Origin: Flavobacterium sp. GT3R68
GTDB lineage: Bacteria > Bacteroidota > Bacteroidia > Flavobacteriales > Flavobacteriaceae
Assembly: GCF_007109225.1 (NCBI RefSeq)
Contig: NZ_VJZK01000002.1
Coordinates: 124,001-188,000 of the forward strand
Length of the DNA: 64,000 bases
Reading direction: 5' to 3'
Positions 43,296-52,262 of this stretch are shown piece after piece. How positions within the stretch are numbered: position 1 is the stretch's first letter; every line of letters starts with the position of its first letter. The notes under the pieces were generated by a model, which saw only the letters and a program-made list of their open reading frames with translations, ran no database searches and was not told the DNA's origin. Both the position numbers and the translations under genes were made by a program.

Positions 43296-44384
43296 TTGGA
43301 AAACAAAAAAATAAAACATTCGGCATTGCAGGTAAAAGATGGTGTATCACCACCTGAAATTATCAGTTCGAGTGCTGCGGAACATATCAAAAACCTTAAA
43401 AAGAAGCAGCCTTCTTCAGCCGAATTAATTTCAGGAATACTAGCGGGGAATATTACTGCTCTAAGCCGGGCGATTACCTTGGTGGAAAGCACTAATGTAT
43501 CTCATTTAGCCAAAGCTAATGAAGTCATCAATGCGTGCCTGCCGCATGCGAACAATTCGGTGCGCATAGGCATTACCGGGGTTCCGGGTGTCGGGAAAAG
43601 TACTTTTATTGAAGCCTTTGGAAAATACCTGACGGGCTTAGGAAAAAAAGTAGCCGTGTTGGCAGTAGACCCGAGCAGTACGATTTCGCATGGAAGTATT
43701 CTTGGTGATAAAACACGGATGGAGGAATTGGTAAAAGATACAAACGCGTATATCCGTCCGTCCGCTTCAGGGGAAACCTTAGGAGGAGTGGCGCGCAAAA
43801 CCAGGGAAGCAATTACCCTTTGTGAAGCCTGTGGTTTTGATACGATTATCATTGAAACGGTGGGTGTCGGGCAAAGTGAAACGGCAGTACACAGCATGGT
43901 GGACTTTTTTCTGTTGCTGAAAATTTCCGGTGCCGGAGATGAATTGCAAGGGATCAAAAGAGGTATCATGGAGATGGCCGATGCAATCGTTATCAATAAA
44001 GCCGACGGGGATAATATCAAAAAAGCCAATTTGGCCAAGACGGAATTTAATCGGGCGCTTCATTTGTTTCCCGCAAAAAAATCAGGCTGGACACCTACCA
44101 CTTCGACCTGTAGTGCGATCACACATGATGGTATCGATGCGGTTTGGGAAACGATTCTGAAATTTTTGGAACTGACCAAGAACAATGGATATTTCTTTGA
44201 AAAAAGAAAAGAGCAGAATCAATACTGGATGCTTGAAACCATTAATGAACAGCTGAAACTGAACTTTTACAATCATCCGACCCTTTTGAAATTATTGGAA
44301 GAAAATAAAAAAGCAGTGCAAAACAATGAAATATCACCTTTTGCAGCTGCTCAGTTATTATTGGAAACGTATTTTAAAAAATAA
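43296..44384 (+). CDS. meaB: methylmalonyl-CoA mutase-associated GTPase MeaB
   Basis: 362-residue G3E-type GTPase that loads and protects adenosylcobalamin on methylmalonyl-CoA mutase. P-loop GVPGVGKST (95-103), VLAVDPSSTISHGSILGDKTRM, YIRPSASGETLGGVARKTRE, ETVGVGQSE, and the NKADGDN specificity motif. The start is TTG at 43296, because an in-frame TAA lies two codons upstream and no ATG fits. Together with the adenosyltransferase at 33198-33770 it shows a B12-dependent propionate/succinate route. The mutase genes are outside the window. Confidence 0.95.
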   Translation: MENKKIKHSALQVKDGVSPPEIISSSAAEHIKNLKKKQPSSAELISGILAGNITALSRAITLVESTNVSHLAKANEVINACLPHANNSVRIGITGVPGVGKSTFIEAFGKYLTGLGKKVAVLAVDPSSTISHGSILGDKTRMEELVKDTNAYIRPSASGETLGGVARKTREAITLCEACGFDTIIIETVGVGQSETAVHSMVDFFLLLKISGAGDELQGIKRGIMEMADAIVINKADGDNIKKANLAKTEFNRALHLFPAKKSGWTPTTSTCSAITHDGIDAVWETILKFLELTKNNGYFFEKRKEQNQYWMLETINEQLKLNFYNHPTLLKLLEENKKAVQNNEISPFAAAQLLLETYFKK

Positions 44385-44385
44385 G

Positions 44386-44616
44386 CTATTCTTTTTCGTA
44401 ACGCTCCATTTCGCGGTCATAAAACGCATTGGCCAGTTCGATTAAGCCTTCCATTTCGGTATTTAATTCGGCTTCATCCAAGTCTTCCGCCTCTTCCATA
44501 AATTCTACCTCATCATCTTTGAGGTTGATTATAAATCTTGGGTAATCAAGATGAATAATGAATATATCGTCCGGAAAATCGGTATTGTCGCCTAGTAAAA
44601 ATTTTGGTAATTCCAT
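44386..44616 (-). CDS. conserved small acidic protein
   Basis: 76 residues, strongly acidic (MELPKFLLGDNTDFPDDIFI, HLDYPRFIINLKDDEVEFME, then an Asp/Glu-rich helix and FYDREMERYEKE). From memory, close relatives are common in flavobacteria, but no function is known to me. It lies 32 bases after the prohibitin-family gene, last in a probable MATE-prohibitin-acidic operon, and ends one base from the meaB stop. Confidence 0.78.
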   Translation of the reverse strand: MELPKFLLGDNTDFPDDIFIIHLDYPRFIINLKDDEVEFMEEAEDLDEAELNTEMEGLIELANAFYDREMERYEKE

Positions 44617-44648
44617 GTATTGATTTTGTAATTTATAATTGTTCGAAA

Positions 44649-45560
44649 TTATTTGTCGGAAATAATTACCGGTGCATTTCCTTTACTGTTCATAAAGATG
44701 ATTTTCGTATTCGGAGAAGCAGCCAATTCCTTTTGTGCCTTTATTTGTTCGTATTGCAATTGTTTATCAGACAATCCGGTTGAAATTATACGCTGGTAAT
44801 CTGCAATACCCTGTGCTTCCACTCTTTTACGTTCGGCTTCCTGCTTTTCTTTTTGCAGGACAAATTGCATTTTCTGGGCTTCCTGTTCAGCGTTGATTTT
44901 AGACTCAATCGTAGTTTTTACAGAAGCAGGAAGATTGATATTCCTAATTAATAATTGCTCCAAAATCAATCCTCTGCTTTTGAAATCATCTTCAATGCTT
45001 TTGAAAATCCGTTGTTGGAATTCATTTCTTTTCGTCGAATATAATGCGACAGCATCATAATAAACAGCATTGTCCCGAATACGGGTTCGGGTTACCGGGC
45101 GGACAATCTTATCGGCATAATTAATACCAATCTGTTTGAATATTTTTGGGGCATCATTTGGTGAAATACGATACAAAACGGTCAGATCGATGACCACTTC
45201 CAGTCCATCATTTGATAGCACACGGATCGCGTCATCTCCTTCTTGCGCACCTTCAGAATGAATAGCCGACATCGTGTAGTTTTGCGTCTGGATGTCAAAA
45301 TTAGTAACGTCAACTAATGGATTTATGATATGCAGTCCACTTTGAAGAATGTCTTTTTCCACGCTTCCGTACAACGATTTTACGCCCACATTTCCGGCAT
45401 CAATCTGTTTGAACATCGAGGAGAACAATCCTAAAGCGATAATAAGAGCCGCCGCAACCTTAAAAAAAGCGGAGTATTTGGACATTGGCGAAGCATTGCT
45501 TTTTAATAATGTTCCCACTATAAATAAAATAAGACCGAGTATTATTGTAAAAATGACCAT
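44649..45560 (-). CDS. prohibitin/SPFH (band 7) family protein
   Basis: 303 residues: one N-terminal membrane helix or hairpin (MVIFTIILGLILFIVGTLL, then a second hydrophobic stretch near 33-48), an SPFH domain (GNVGVKSLYGSVEKDIL, GLEVVIDLTVLYRIS, RTRIRDNAVYYDAVALYSTKRNEF) and a long coiled coil rich in Glu/Lys/Gln (AEQEAQKMQFVLQKEKQEAE). Such proteins form membrane microdomains or act on proteases. It starts seven bases after the MATE gene stop, so the two are co-transcribed. Confidence 0.9.
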   Translation of the reverse strand: MVIFTIILGLILFIVGTLLKSNASPMSKYSAFFKVAAALIIALGLFSSMFKQIDAGNVGVKSLYGSVEKDILQSGLHIINPLVDVTNFDIQTQNYTMSAIHSEGAQEGDDAIRVLSNDGLEVVIDLTVLYRISPNDAPKIFKQIGINYADKIVRPVTRTRIRDNAVYYDAVALYSTKRNEFQQRIFKSIEDDFKSRGLILEQLLIRNINLPASVKTTIESKINAEQEAQKMQFVLQKEKQEAERKRVEAQGIADYQRIISTGLSDKQLQYEQIKAQKELAASPNTKIIFMNSKGNAPVIISDK

Positions 45561-45567
45561 AATAATT

Positions 45568-46953
45568 TTAATAAGTTAATGGGTTATCCCTAACGAGTTT
45601 TTTTGTGAGTTTATCAAAGCGAATATACAAAAATATCGCGGCAGCTGTAAGTCCGGCTAAAAGTCCAATCCATACGCCTACGGATTTTAATTCGGTATAT
45701 TTCCCCAGGTAAAATGAAATCGGAAAACCGACAATCCAATACGCCACGAAAGTAATGTACATTGGAATTTTCACGTCCTGCAATCCACGTAACGCCCCCA
45801 AAACCACTACCTGTATCCCATCTGAAATCTGAAAAACCGCCGCTACCAATAATAATTTGGATGCTATGGCAATAACTTCAGAATTATCTAGTGCTTGCGT
45901 AGTATCGTTCATATTAAGGAAGAAATGAGGCAGGTAATTATGGAAAACCACGAATGCGATGGCGAAAATCACTTCCAAAATAATGGCCAGCAAAAATATG
46001 GATCGGGCAATAACAATGAGGTTTTTGAAATCCTTCAATCCTTTTTGGTTACTGACCCTGATCATTGCCGTTACATTAAGTCCCATCGCAAACATAAATG
46101 TAATGGTGGCCAATGTCAGCGCAATCTGATTTGCCGCCTGACTGGTTTTTCCAATCGAACCCGTAAGCCAAATGGCAGCAGTAAACAATGCCACTTCAAA
46201 CAACATCTGCATGGCAGAAGGCATTCCAAGATTGATTATCTTTCTTAAAATCGATTTTTTTATTTCCTTAAAGGTGAAATTTTTGAAATAACGGTTAATC
46301 TCTTTGTTGTTTTTTAGCAGATAATGCATGAAAACCAGCATCATAAACCTTGAGATTACCGTTCCCAATGCTGCCCCAGTAATTCCCAGTTTTGGAAAAA
46401 TCCATACCCCGTAAATTAAAACGTAATTGAAAAAGATATGGACCACATTGGTCATAAAAATGGCATACATCGAATATTTGGTTTGCGACAGACCATCAGC
46501 AAACTGTTTATAGCCTTGGTAAATAATCACTGGTATCAATGAAAAAGCTACCCAGTCTATATACGGTGATGCCAGATCAATTACCTCTTGCGGCTGATGC
46601 ATCAGATACATTATTGGTTTGGATAAAACAATCAGGATAAACAGTACTACTCCCAAAACAGTACACAAAAGCAAACCATGGTGGAAAATGGTACGGATTT
46701 TCTTTTCATCTTTTTCGGCATCAGCAACAGCGATTATCGGTGTTATCGCAGTGGAGAACCCGATTCCGATAGACATGGCAATAAAAATAAAACTGCTGCC
46801 CAACGAAACTGCGGCTAATTCGGTAGAGCCCAAATTGCCGACCATGATATTATCTACAATACCAATTAACGTATGTCCCAGCATTCCTAAAATGACCGGA
46901 TATGCCAGTTTAAAATTATATGAAAACTCTTTGGTATATTTTGAAAAATTCAC
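45568..46953 (-). CDS. MATE family efflux transporter
   Basis: 461 residues with 12 hydrophobic segments. MATE traits: AYPVILGMLGHTLIGIVDNIMVG, STELAAVSLGSSFIFIAMSIG, the PQEVIDLASPYIDW segment, and the internal second repeat (SAMQMLFEVALFTAAIWLTG). It exports drugs or metabolites against Na+ or H+. A longer frame starts 19 codons upstream, but TACCTTTG (-7 box) lies within it. The GTG at 46953 (giving MNFSKYTKEFSYNFKLAYP) matches the family start and is preferred. Confidence 0.9.
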   Translation of the reverse strand: MNFSKYTKEFSYNFKLAYPVILGMLGHTLIGIVDNIMVGNLGSTELAAVSLGSSFIFIAMSIGIGFSTAITPIIAVADAEKDEKKIRTIFHHGLLLCTVLGVVLFILIVLSKPIMYLMHQPQEVIDLASPYIDWVAFSLIPVIIYQGYKQFADGLSQTKYSMYAIFMTNVVHIFFNYVLIYGVWIFPKLGITGAALGTVISRFMMLVFMHYLLKNNKEINRYFKNFTFKEIKKSILRKIINLGMPSAMQMLFEVALFTAAIWLTGSIGKTSQAANQIALTLATITFMFAMGLNVTAMIRVSNQKGLKDFKNLIVIARSIFLLAIILEVIFAIAFVVFHNYLPHFFLNMNDTTQALDNSEVIAIASKLLLVAAVFQISDGIQVVVLGALRGLQDVKIPMYITFVAYWIVGFPISFYLGKYTELKSVGVWIGLLAGLTAAAIFLYIRFDKLTKKLVRDNPLTY

Positions 46954-46973
46954 TTTGATTTTATTTATGTCCG

Positions 46974-46981
46974 CAAAGGTA
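46974..46981 (-). promoter_or_regulatory. -7 box of the MATE-prohibitin operon
   Basis: TACCTTTG on the minus strand, exact match, 20 bases before the GTG at 46953. The best TTG (47008-47010) is 26 bases away, beyond the usual spacing, which could mean activator dependence. Confidence 0.5.
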
Positions 46982-47214
46982 AGCAGAACAATTTGAAGAA
47001 AAATACGCAAAATTAAGGCAAATTTAACAAGTACCGTAACTTGTTACAAACCAAATACTTATAAGCTAAATAATTACACAATTAGCAATTTTTGACTACT
47101 ATTCAAGAGCATTATTACAATAAAACATCATAAACAAGGGTTTTAATACTGAAACAATAATATTTATGTAACAAATTGAAATAATTGTGTAAGACCGGTC
47201 CCTTATCCAAGTAT

Positions 47215-47222
47215 TACATTTG
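47215..47222 (+). promoter_or_regulatory. -7 box of the outer-membrane protein gene
   Basis: TACATTTG, an exact match 59 bases before the ATG at 47282. The nearest TTG (47185-47187) is 27 bases away, longer than normal. Confidence 0.5.
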
Positions 47223-47281
47223 CAACGTTGATTTGATAGGGTTATCATCAACGATTTTTTAAACACTTAAATTCTTTTATT

Positions 47282-47791
47282 ATGAAAATCCACACACTAG
47301 TATTATCCGCTATTTCGCTTTTATTTGCAAGTACTGCTATCGCACAAGATGTGCCAGCGGCAGAAAAAAATTATGATCAAAGTTTCCGTTTAGGATTCGG
47401 TTTAAATGGTGGAATTCCGACTGATTCTGACACGTACAACTTTTCTCTAGGTGCAGATGCCCGTATCCAATATGACTTAACCAAAAGAACTTCATTGACA
47501 TTCACTACAGGTTTCACCAATTTGTTCATGGATAAAGACGTTAAGGACTTAGGTTTTATTCCGCTGAAAGCAGGTTTTAAAGCCTTTATTTGGGAAGATC
47601 AATTCTATGTTTTAGGTGAAATTGGTGGTGGTATTGCCGTTACGAATGATTATACTCAAAACACGTATTTATGGGCTCCTGGAATTGGGTATGCTAATAA
47701 AAATTTCGATTTGAGTTTACGTTATGAAGCGTATACAGAATATGATACAGATCAGATTGCATTGCGTATAGCATACGGTTTTGAATTGTAA
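47282..47791 (+). CDS. small outer-membrane beta-barrel protein
   Basis: 169 residues with a signal peptide (MKIHTLVLSAISLLFASTAIA, then Q). The mature part has alternating amphipathic strands, glycine turns and a C-terminal aromatic end (IALRIAYGFEL), as in small eight-stranded beta-barrels. It starts QSFRLGFGLNGGIPTDSD and ends without a sorting domain. It is probably an outer-membrane structural or adhesin protein; substrate unknown. Single gene with promoter and terminator. Confidence 0.78.
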   Translation: MKIHTLVLSAISLLFASTAIAQDVPAAEKNYDQSFRLGFGLNGGIPTDSDTYNFSLGADARIQYDLTKRTSLTFTTGFTNLFMDKDVKDLGFIPLKAGFKAFIWEDQFYVLGEIGGGIAVTNDYTQNTYLWAPGIGYANKNFDLSLRYEAYTEYDTDQIALRIAYGFEL

Positions 47792-47810
47792 AACCTGATT
47801 TACACATATA

Positions 47811-47842
47811 AAAATGCCCTGATTGATTTCAGGGCATTTTTT
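47811..47842. terminator. bidirectional terminator
   Basis: Perfect 12-base stem AAAATGCCCTGA / TCAGGGCATTTT with loop TTGATT. It ends the barrel protein gene (+) and touches the stop codon of the peroxidase gene (-). Confidence 0.85.
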
Positions 47843-49607
47843 ATTTAGACGATTTTTTGTCAGTCAGCGTTTTCATAAAGGCAATTAATTGTTTCTTTTC
47901 AATTGCAGTCAGATTCAGTTTATCTTCAGGCAAGGTTTGATTAGGAAGTTTGAAACCCAAGCCATTCCCTCCGCCATCGTTATAAAAATCTACAACCTCT
48001 TCTAACGTTTTAAAAACTCCGTTATGCATATAGGGAGCCGTTAACGTTATATTTCTAATCGTAGGCGTTTTAAAAGAATGCCGGTGAATTATCGCTTTTG
48101 TCAATTCGAATTTTCCCAGATCTGCATCCAGTTTTTTGTTTTTATCCGGAACACCTAAAACTTCGCTTTCAGATTTTTCAAAATGTGGAGGCACCGTTCC
48201 GTTTGTTAATGGAATAAAATGGCAGGTCGCACATTTCGCCTTTCCGGAAAACAAATTGAATCCCGCTTTTTCATAGGCATTCAACCGCGCTCTTCCCCGC
48301 ATGTATTCATCAAACCTGGAATCGTATTTACTCAACGACCGGATATAGGAAGCCAACGTATTTTTAATTGTAAATTCACTGATCTCTTTTTCAGGAAAAG
48401 CTTTCTTGAATTTTGCTGCATACCTTGGATCCTTTTTTAATACCAAAGCAGATTTGTGTAATGATCCGTGCATTTCATTCTTGTTGGCAATTACAGCCAA
48501 CGCTTGGTCCTCCAAATAATTCACTCTCGAATCATAAAAGAAAACCCTCTGAAAGGCAATATTAGAAAGAGTAGGCGTATTTCTTTTTACCAAAGATTTA
48601 CCATCAAGTGCAACTGCCTTTTCCCGACCATCTGTAAAAGCATTTTCGGCATTATGACAGGAAGCGCATGAACGCAAATTATTCCCTGACAGAATAGGAT
48701 TATTGAACAGCAGCTTGCCTAATTCTATTTTTTCAGGTGTTGTTTCATAGTCCGGGAATGCCGAAAAAGCTTCCTCATCAAAGGCATCTTTATCAAATAA
48801 TGTTTGAGCTGTCGATTTCAATCCTCTTGGCTCTTTGATAAAAGGGATTTTAAGTGCTCTTTGCGTACTGTATATATCTATACTTAACGGATTGGCAATT
48901 TTCAAAATAAAATCGGCCCTGTCAAATGTGTTAAAATCACTGTTCTTTGTCAGATACTGTTTTCCCTCTTGGATTATTTTTAAAACTCCTTTAAAATTGG
49001 AATCATTTTCGGCATACACCTTAAAATACTTTTCAATACTTTTTAAAGAAACAATCGCTTCGGGAATGGAATTTTGCGCAATCGGAGAATCAAATCCCGT
49101 AATTCCCAAAGTGATGATTCTGAAAACCTCCAAACGCATCGCATCAAAAACATGTGAATCCGTTAGCTGATTGGTTTGAGCAACTTTATCTAATCTTTTT
49201 AAATTGGCCGACAGGATTCCAATCTCTTGCAGGAGTTGGGCTTTACTTTCTTCATTATAGGCTGGAAAAATAAATTCCTCAATTACCTGAAAGCCTTCCG
49301 GTGGAATTGCTTTTGAATCGTCCTCTTCAAACTCATCTACTGCAGGACCATTAATGGCTTTCGATACGGCCGGAAAATAATATTCGCTAATCATCTCCAC
49401 ACGCTTGTAGCTCTGATGGGCTTTTAAAAAATGCGCCTGGATTTGGGCCACTGATGAGTCGGAAGCAACTACATGTTCCAACTGGGATACTTCCTGAATT
49501 AAAAAAAGAATATCCGTATTATATAATTGGCTTATTTTGGCGTGCTTTTGCTGATTTTTGCAGGAGAAAAATGAAAATACTATTAAAAAGAGAAAAAACT
49601 TTTTCAT
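47841..49607 (-). CDS. di-haem cytochrome c peroxidase (MauG-like) with N-terminal imelysin-like domain, lipoprotein
   Basis: 588 residues from the ATG at 49607, which places the lipoprotein signal (MKKFFLFLIVFSFFSC; cysteine 16) at the N terminus; the longer frame would add 24 residues before it. Residues ~25-250 are all-helical and resemble imelysin/M75 iron-linked proteins, but the GxHxxE-like site reads GFQVIE (105-110), histidine replaced by glutamine. Residues ~260-588 are a bacterial di-haem peroxidase with haem motifs C314-A-S-C317-H318 and C459-A-T-C462-H463, plus PTLSNIAFQ and MHNGVF. It is expected in the periplasm, reducing peroxide or oxidising a protein or metal. It lies 92 bases after the PhoX-like gene. 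Confidence 0.85.
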   Translation of the reverse strand: MKKFFLFLIVFSFFSCKNQQKHAKISQLYNTDILFLIQEVSQLEHVVASDSSVAQIQAHFLKAHQSYKRVEMISEYYFPAVSKAINGPAVDEFEEDDSKAIPPEGFQVIEEFIFPAYNEESKAQLLQEIGILSANLKRLDKVAQTNQLTDSHVFDAMRLEVFRIITLGITGFDSPIAQNSIPEAIVSLKSIEKYFKVYAENDSNFKGVLKIIQEGKQYLTKNSDFNTFDRADFILKIANPLSIDIYSTQRALKIPFIKEPRGLKSTAQTLFDKDAFDEEAFSAFPDYETTPEKIELGKLLFNNPILSGNNLRSCASCHNAENAFTDGREKAVALDGKSLVKRNTPTLSNIAFQRVFFYDSRVNYLEDQALAVIANKNEMHGSLHKSALVLKKDPRYAAKFKKAFPEKEISEFTIKNTLASYIRSLSKYDSRFDEYMRGRARLNAYEKAGFNLFSGKAKCATCHFIPLTNGTVPPHFEKSESEVLGVPDKNKKLDADLGKFELTKAIIHRHSFKTPTIRNITLTAPYMHNGVFKTLEEVVDFYNDGGGNGLGFKLPNQTLPEDKLNLTAIEKKQLIAFMKTLTDKKSSK

Positions 49608-49699
49608 ATGAAGTTTAAAAATGTTGGAATGATAAAAGCAGCAGCCACAATTCCGTATTGAAACCGTGGACAACTGCAAGGATTTAATTTAGAAGTAAA

Positions 49700-51148
49700 T
49701 TATCTTGGTAAACCTTTAATTACAACAATTTGGCTTGCCTGATCTTCGTTAGGACGGTTTGAACCACCATCAACACTTTTATACTGTGCTCCTCTCCAAG
49801 TATGAGGCTGAACACTCAATAAGAATGTATCTTCAATTCCTAATTGTTCAGAAACATCAATTAAAGCACCATATTCCCAATCCCCAAAATTAGACATTCC
49901 ACTTGCATTATATTTAGTACCATCTGTTTCCAAACGACGGTGATCTAATTCGAACACAATCTTCAACTCTTTTGTAGTTAAATTATATTGATAGATGTAG
50001 GCATCGTGCGTTTCATCACCATAACCATTGGCATCTTCCTGTATGTAGGCATAGTTTTTGGTCACGCAAATATTATCCGGATTTTGGAATTTCCCGCTAA
50101 TTCCGGTACGAACATCTCCATCAACTGCAACTTGTAGAGTTCCTGTTAAAGGATTGGCAGGGTCTAAATTCAATTTGTAAACTCTTCCGTATTTTGCCCG
50201 TGAACCATCTGCATTGTTGCCGGAAATCTGTTGGCCTGTTACATTAAAATAAATTTCACGATCGGCAGACTGCCCTCCTTTTCTATAATCCAAATCTTCT
50301 ACTCTACCGAATTTTATAGCTTTTAATGTATTTACAGAAGCATTAATCTGGGCTCCGGTCATCGTCTTGTGATTATCAATTTTCACAAAAGTGACATTGT
50401 AAGTCTGATTTAAAACCAAATCCTTTTCTCTTTGATTGTCGTCGTTTCTTTTCATCATGTATAAAGAGCCGTTTTCTAAATCCCCGACGGTATTCGAAAC
50501 ATACATAAAAAGCTGGCCACCATTGGTTCCTGAATCGTCATCACCGATCACAATTACCGTTTTTCCTGCAAATGCCGTCTTGTTTAATGGTAAAGCATTT
50601 TCAGCGCTTAATCGGCCTAAACCTGGCAACTCTCTGGAAACACTTGCTGAGCCAACAGTTCCAAAGGGATCCAAACCATGCGTACGGGATTCTTCACCGG
50701 ATTCCCCACAAGTTAAATAAAGCGGCCCAAAACCATGTTCCGCAACAGTAGCCATCGAGGCACCGCAAAGTCTCCATGTTCCTCCGTTAGAATTTAACAA
50801 ATATTCCCCTTTGGTAGGTTTGAATGTTTTGTCTAGCGTGATTCTTGAAACCGAGAAATTATCTTCATGATTCACTAAAAAAGTAAAAGTTCCATCTGTG
50901 TTTTTCAACAAGCCTGATCCGTCAGCTGACCCTCCAAAAACAAAAGCAGGGCTGCCTGTCAAAACATCATCAGATGCAATAAGAGAAAAAAGATTCAGAT
51001 TCTCAAAACCGCTTTGTTTTTTCAATAAAACTGGCGTTACAGAGTGGCTGGCCAAAACTACCTCAGTAGTTTCAGTCGCAGATTTAGAATCATTCTCACA
51101 GGAGATCAATGACGCTAAAAAAAACAGTGGTAAAATAATTCTTTTCAT
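49700..51148 (-). CDS. PhoX/DUF839-like beta-propeller lipoprotein
   Basis: 482 residues from the ATG at 51148 (MKRIILPLFFLASLISC; cysteine 17). Propeller-like segments LVNHEDNFSVSRITLDK, FGPLYLTCGESGEESR, GRVEDLDYRKGGQSADREIY, RVYKLNLDPANPL and FQNPDNICVTKNYAYIQEDA fit the DUF839/PhoX group of alkaline phosphatases, which bind Ca2+ and Fe3+. I did not verify every metal ligand, so enzyme activity is inferred. It is co-oriented with the di-haem peroxidase and probably in the same operon. Confidence 0.75.
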   Translation of the reverse strand: MKRIILPLFFLASLISCENDSKSATETTEVVLASHSVTPVLLKKQSGFENLNLFSLIASDDVLTGSPAFVFGGSADGSGLLKNTDGTFTFLVNHEDNFSVSRITLDKTFKPTKGEYLLNSNGGTWRLCGASMATVAEHGFGPLYLTCGESGEESRTHGLDPFGTVGSASVSRELPGLGRLSAENALPLNKTAFAGKTVIVIGDDDSGTNGGQLFMYVSNTVGDLENGSLYMMKRNDDNQREKDLVLNQTYNVTFVKIDNHKTMTGAQINASVNTLKAIKFGRVEDLDYRKGGQSADREIYFNVTGQQISGNNADGSRAKYGRVYKLNLDPANPLTGTLQVAVDGDVRTGISGKFQNPDNICVTKNYAYIQEDANGYGDETHDAYIYQYNLTTKELKIVFELDHRRLETDGTKYNASGMSNFGDWEYGALIDVSEQLGIEDTFLLSVQPHTWRGAQYKSVDGGSNRPNEDQASQIVVIKGLPR

Positions 51149-51337
51149 TTTGGTATAATAGTTTTTAATTCGAAGCAAAGTAATAGCCTGAATTTTAACT
51201 CCAAATGAATAGAATATTAAAAAAATATGAAGTGTTTTTTTTTAATAGACTTAAAGAAACCAATAAGTTTACATGCTAACTTTAAGATGACTCAAGCATA
51301 AACTTGAATTAACATTATGTCAGAAAATACGCTTAAT

Positions 51338-52219
51338 TTATTTTTCTTCCTTCAGCATTTGTTTATACATTTTAATATTGTCCAGGATTTCGTCATCCAT
51401 TTTCGGTTCCTGAATATCGGTATGCTTCTGCATTTCTTCCCAGATAATCTTCCCTACAATATAACGTGCCATTTCCTTATCATCTGCCGGAATGATATAC
51501 CAGGGCGCAATTTCAGTTGATGTTTTATTGATAGCTTCTTCATAACAATGCATATAGTCATCCCAAAGTTCGCGTTCCTTCAGGTCGCCGGTCGAAAACT
51601 TCCAATTGTGTTCCTTTTCTTCCAGTCGGCGTAACAACCGTTGTCTTTGCTCCTCTTTACTCATGTGCAAGAAGAATTTCAAAACCAGCGTTCCATTTTG
51701 CGATATATGCTTCTCAAAATTTCTGATCTGCTCCATTCGGTTTTCCCAAAATTCGGGCGTGATGTCATCGACCTTTTCAATTCCCGGAAGGTTTTCATTC
51801 AGAATATACTCGGGATGCACCCTGGTAACCAAAACATTCTCATAATGCGAACGGTTGAAAACGGCAAATTTGCCCTTTTCGGGCAATACCAGATAATGCC
51901 TCCATAAATAATCATGATCCAATTCGGCCGAGTTCGGTGTTTTAAAACTATGGACCACCACTCCGCGGGAATTGAGTTCCTTGAAAACCTCCCGTATCAG
52001 ACTGTCTTTACCCGATGTATCCATGCCCTGCAGACAGATCAAGACGCCATAGCGGTTGTGTGCATACATCACATCCTGTATTTCGCTTAATTTCATTCGC
52101 ACCTTGGCCAGTTTATGTTCCTGATCATCATCATCGCCGCCTCCATCGAAATGCGTGGGTAAATTGGAAAGCTGAATCGGGCCGGTAACTTTATAATCTT
52201 CGGGATCAATAGACTTCAT
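51338..52219 (-). CDS. polyphosphate kinase 2 (PPK2) family protein
   Basis: 293 residues. Uses polyphosphate to phosphorylate nucleotides, or the reverse; cytoplasmic. Walker A GMDTSGKD (65-72), FKTPNSAELDHDYLWRHYLVLPEKG, the Walker B region FNRSHYENVLVTRV, the lid LHMSKEEQRQRLLRRLEEKEHNWKFS, and DDYMHCYEEAI with PWYIIPADDK. The longer frame starts nine codons upstream, overlapping a -7 box (TATATTTG), so I chose 52219 (MKSIDPEDYKV). Single-domain member; the class cannot be fixed by eye. Confidence 0.93.
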   Translation of the reverse strand: MKSIDPEDYKVTGPIQLSNLPTHFDGGGDDDDQEHKLAKVRMKLSEIQDVMYAHNRYGVLICLQGMDTSGKDSLIREVFKELNSRGVVVHSFKTPNSAELDHDYLWRHYLVLPEKGKFAVFNRSHYENVLVTRVHPEYILNENLPGIEKVDDITPEFWENRMEQIRNFEKHISQNGTLVLKFFLHMSKEEQRQRLLRRLEEKEHNWKFSTGDLKERELWDDYMHCYEEAINKTSTEIAPWYIIPADDKEMARYIVGKIIWEEMQKHTDIQEPKMDDEILDNIKMYKQMLKEEK

Positions 52220-52243
52220 GGGAAATAATTTATATTTACAACT

Positions 52244-52251
52244 CAAATATA
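52244..52251 (-). promoter_or_regulatory. -7 box of the PPK2 gene
   Basis: TATATTTG on the minus strand, exact match, 24 bases before the ATG at 52219. The -33 region would fall within repeat copy F. Confidence 0.5.
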
Positions 52252-52262
52252 AGCAATTATCA

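Larger units (their letters stand above)
46954..47281. other. 328-base divergent intergenic region with an inverted repeat
   Basis: No gene. It holds the MATE -7 box (46974-46981), a perfect inverted repeat TAACAAGT-N6-ACTTGTTA (47025-47046) and the -7 box of the outer-membrane protein gene (47215-47222). The inverted repeat lies 43 bases upstream of the MATE -7 box and has the shape of a dimeric regulator site. The remaining ~170 bases are AT-rich without recognisable signal. Confidence 0.5.

Noticed and set aside
43502..44038. 178-codon open frame antisense to meaB
   Set aside because: meaB motifs are intact on the plus strand; the antisense frame shows no family features.
46954..47010. 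ATG at 47010 as start of the MATE transporter
   Set aside because: The 19 extra codons contain an exact -7 box, and family proteins start at the NFSKYTKEF segment.
51200..51300. 24-codon frame (MKCFFLIDLKKPISLHANFK...) between the PhoX-like and PPK2 genes
   Set aside because: Low-complexity, no promoter at a suitable distance, no terminator, and nothing to support translation.
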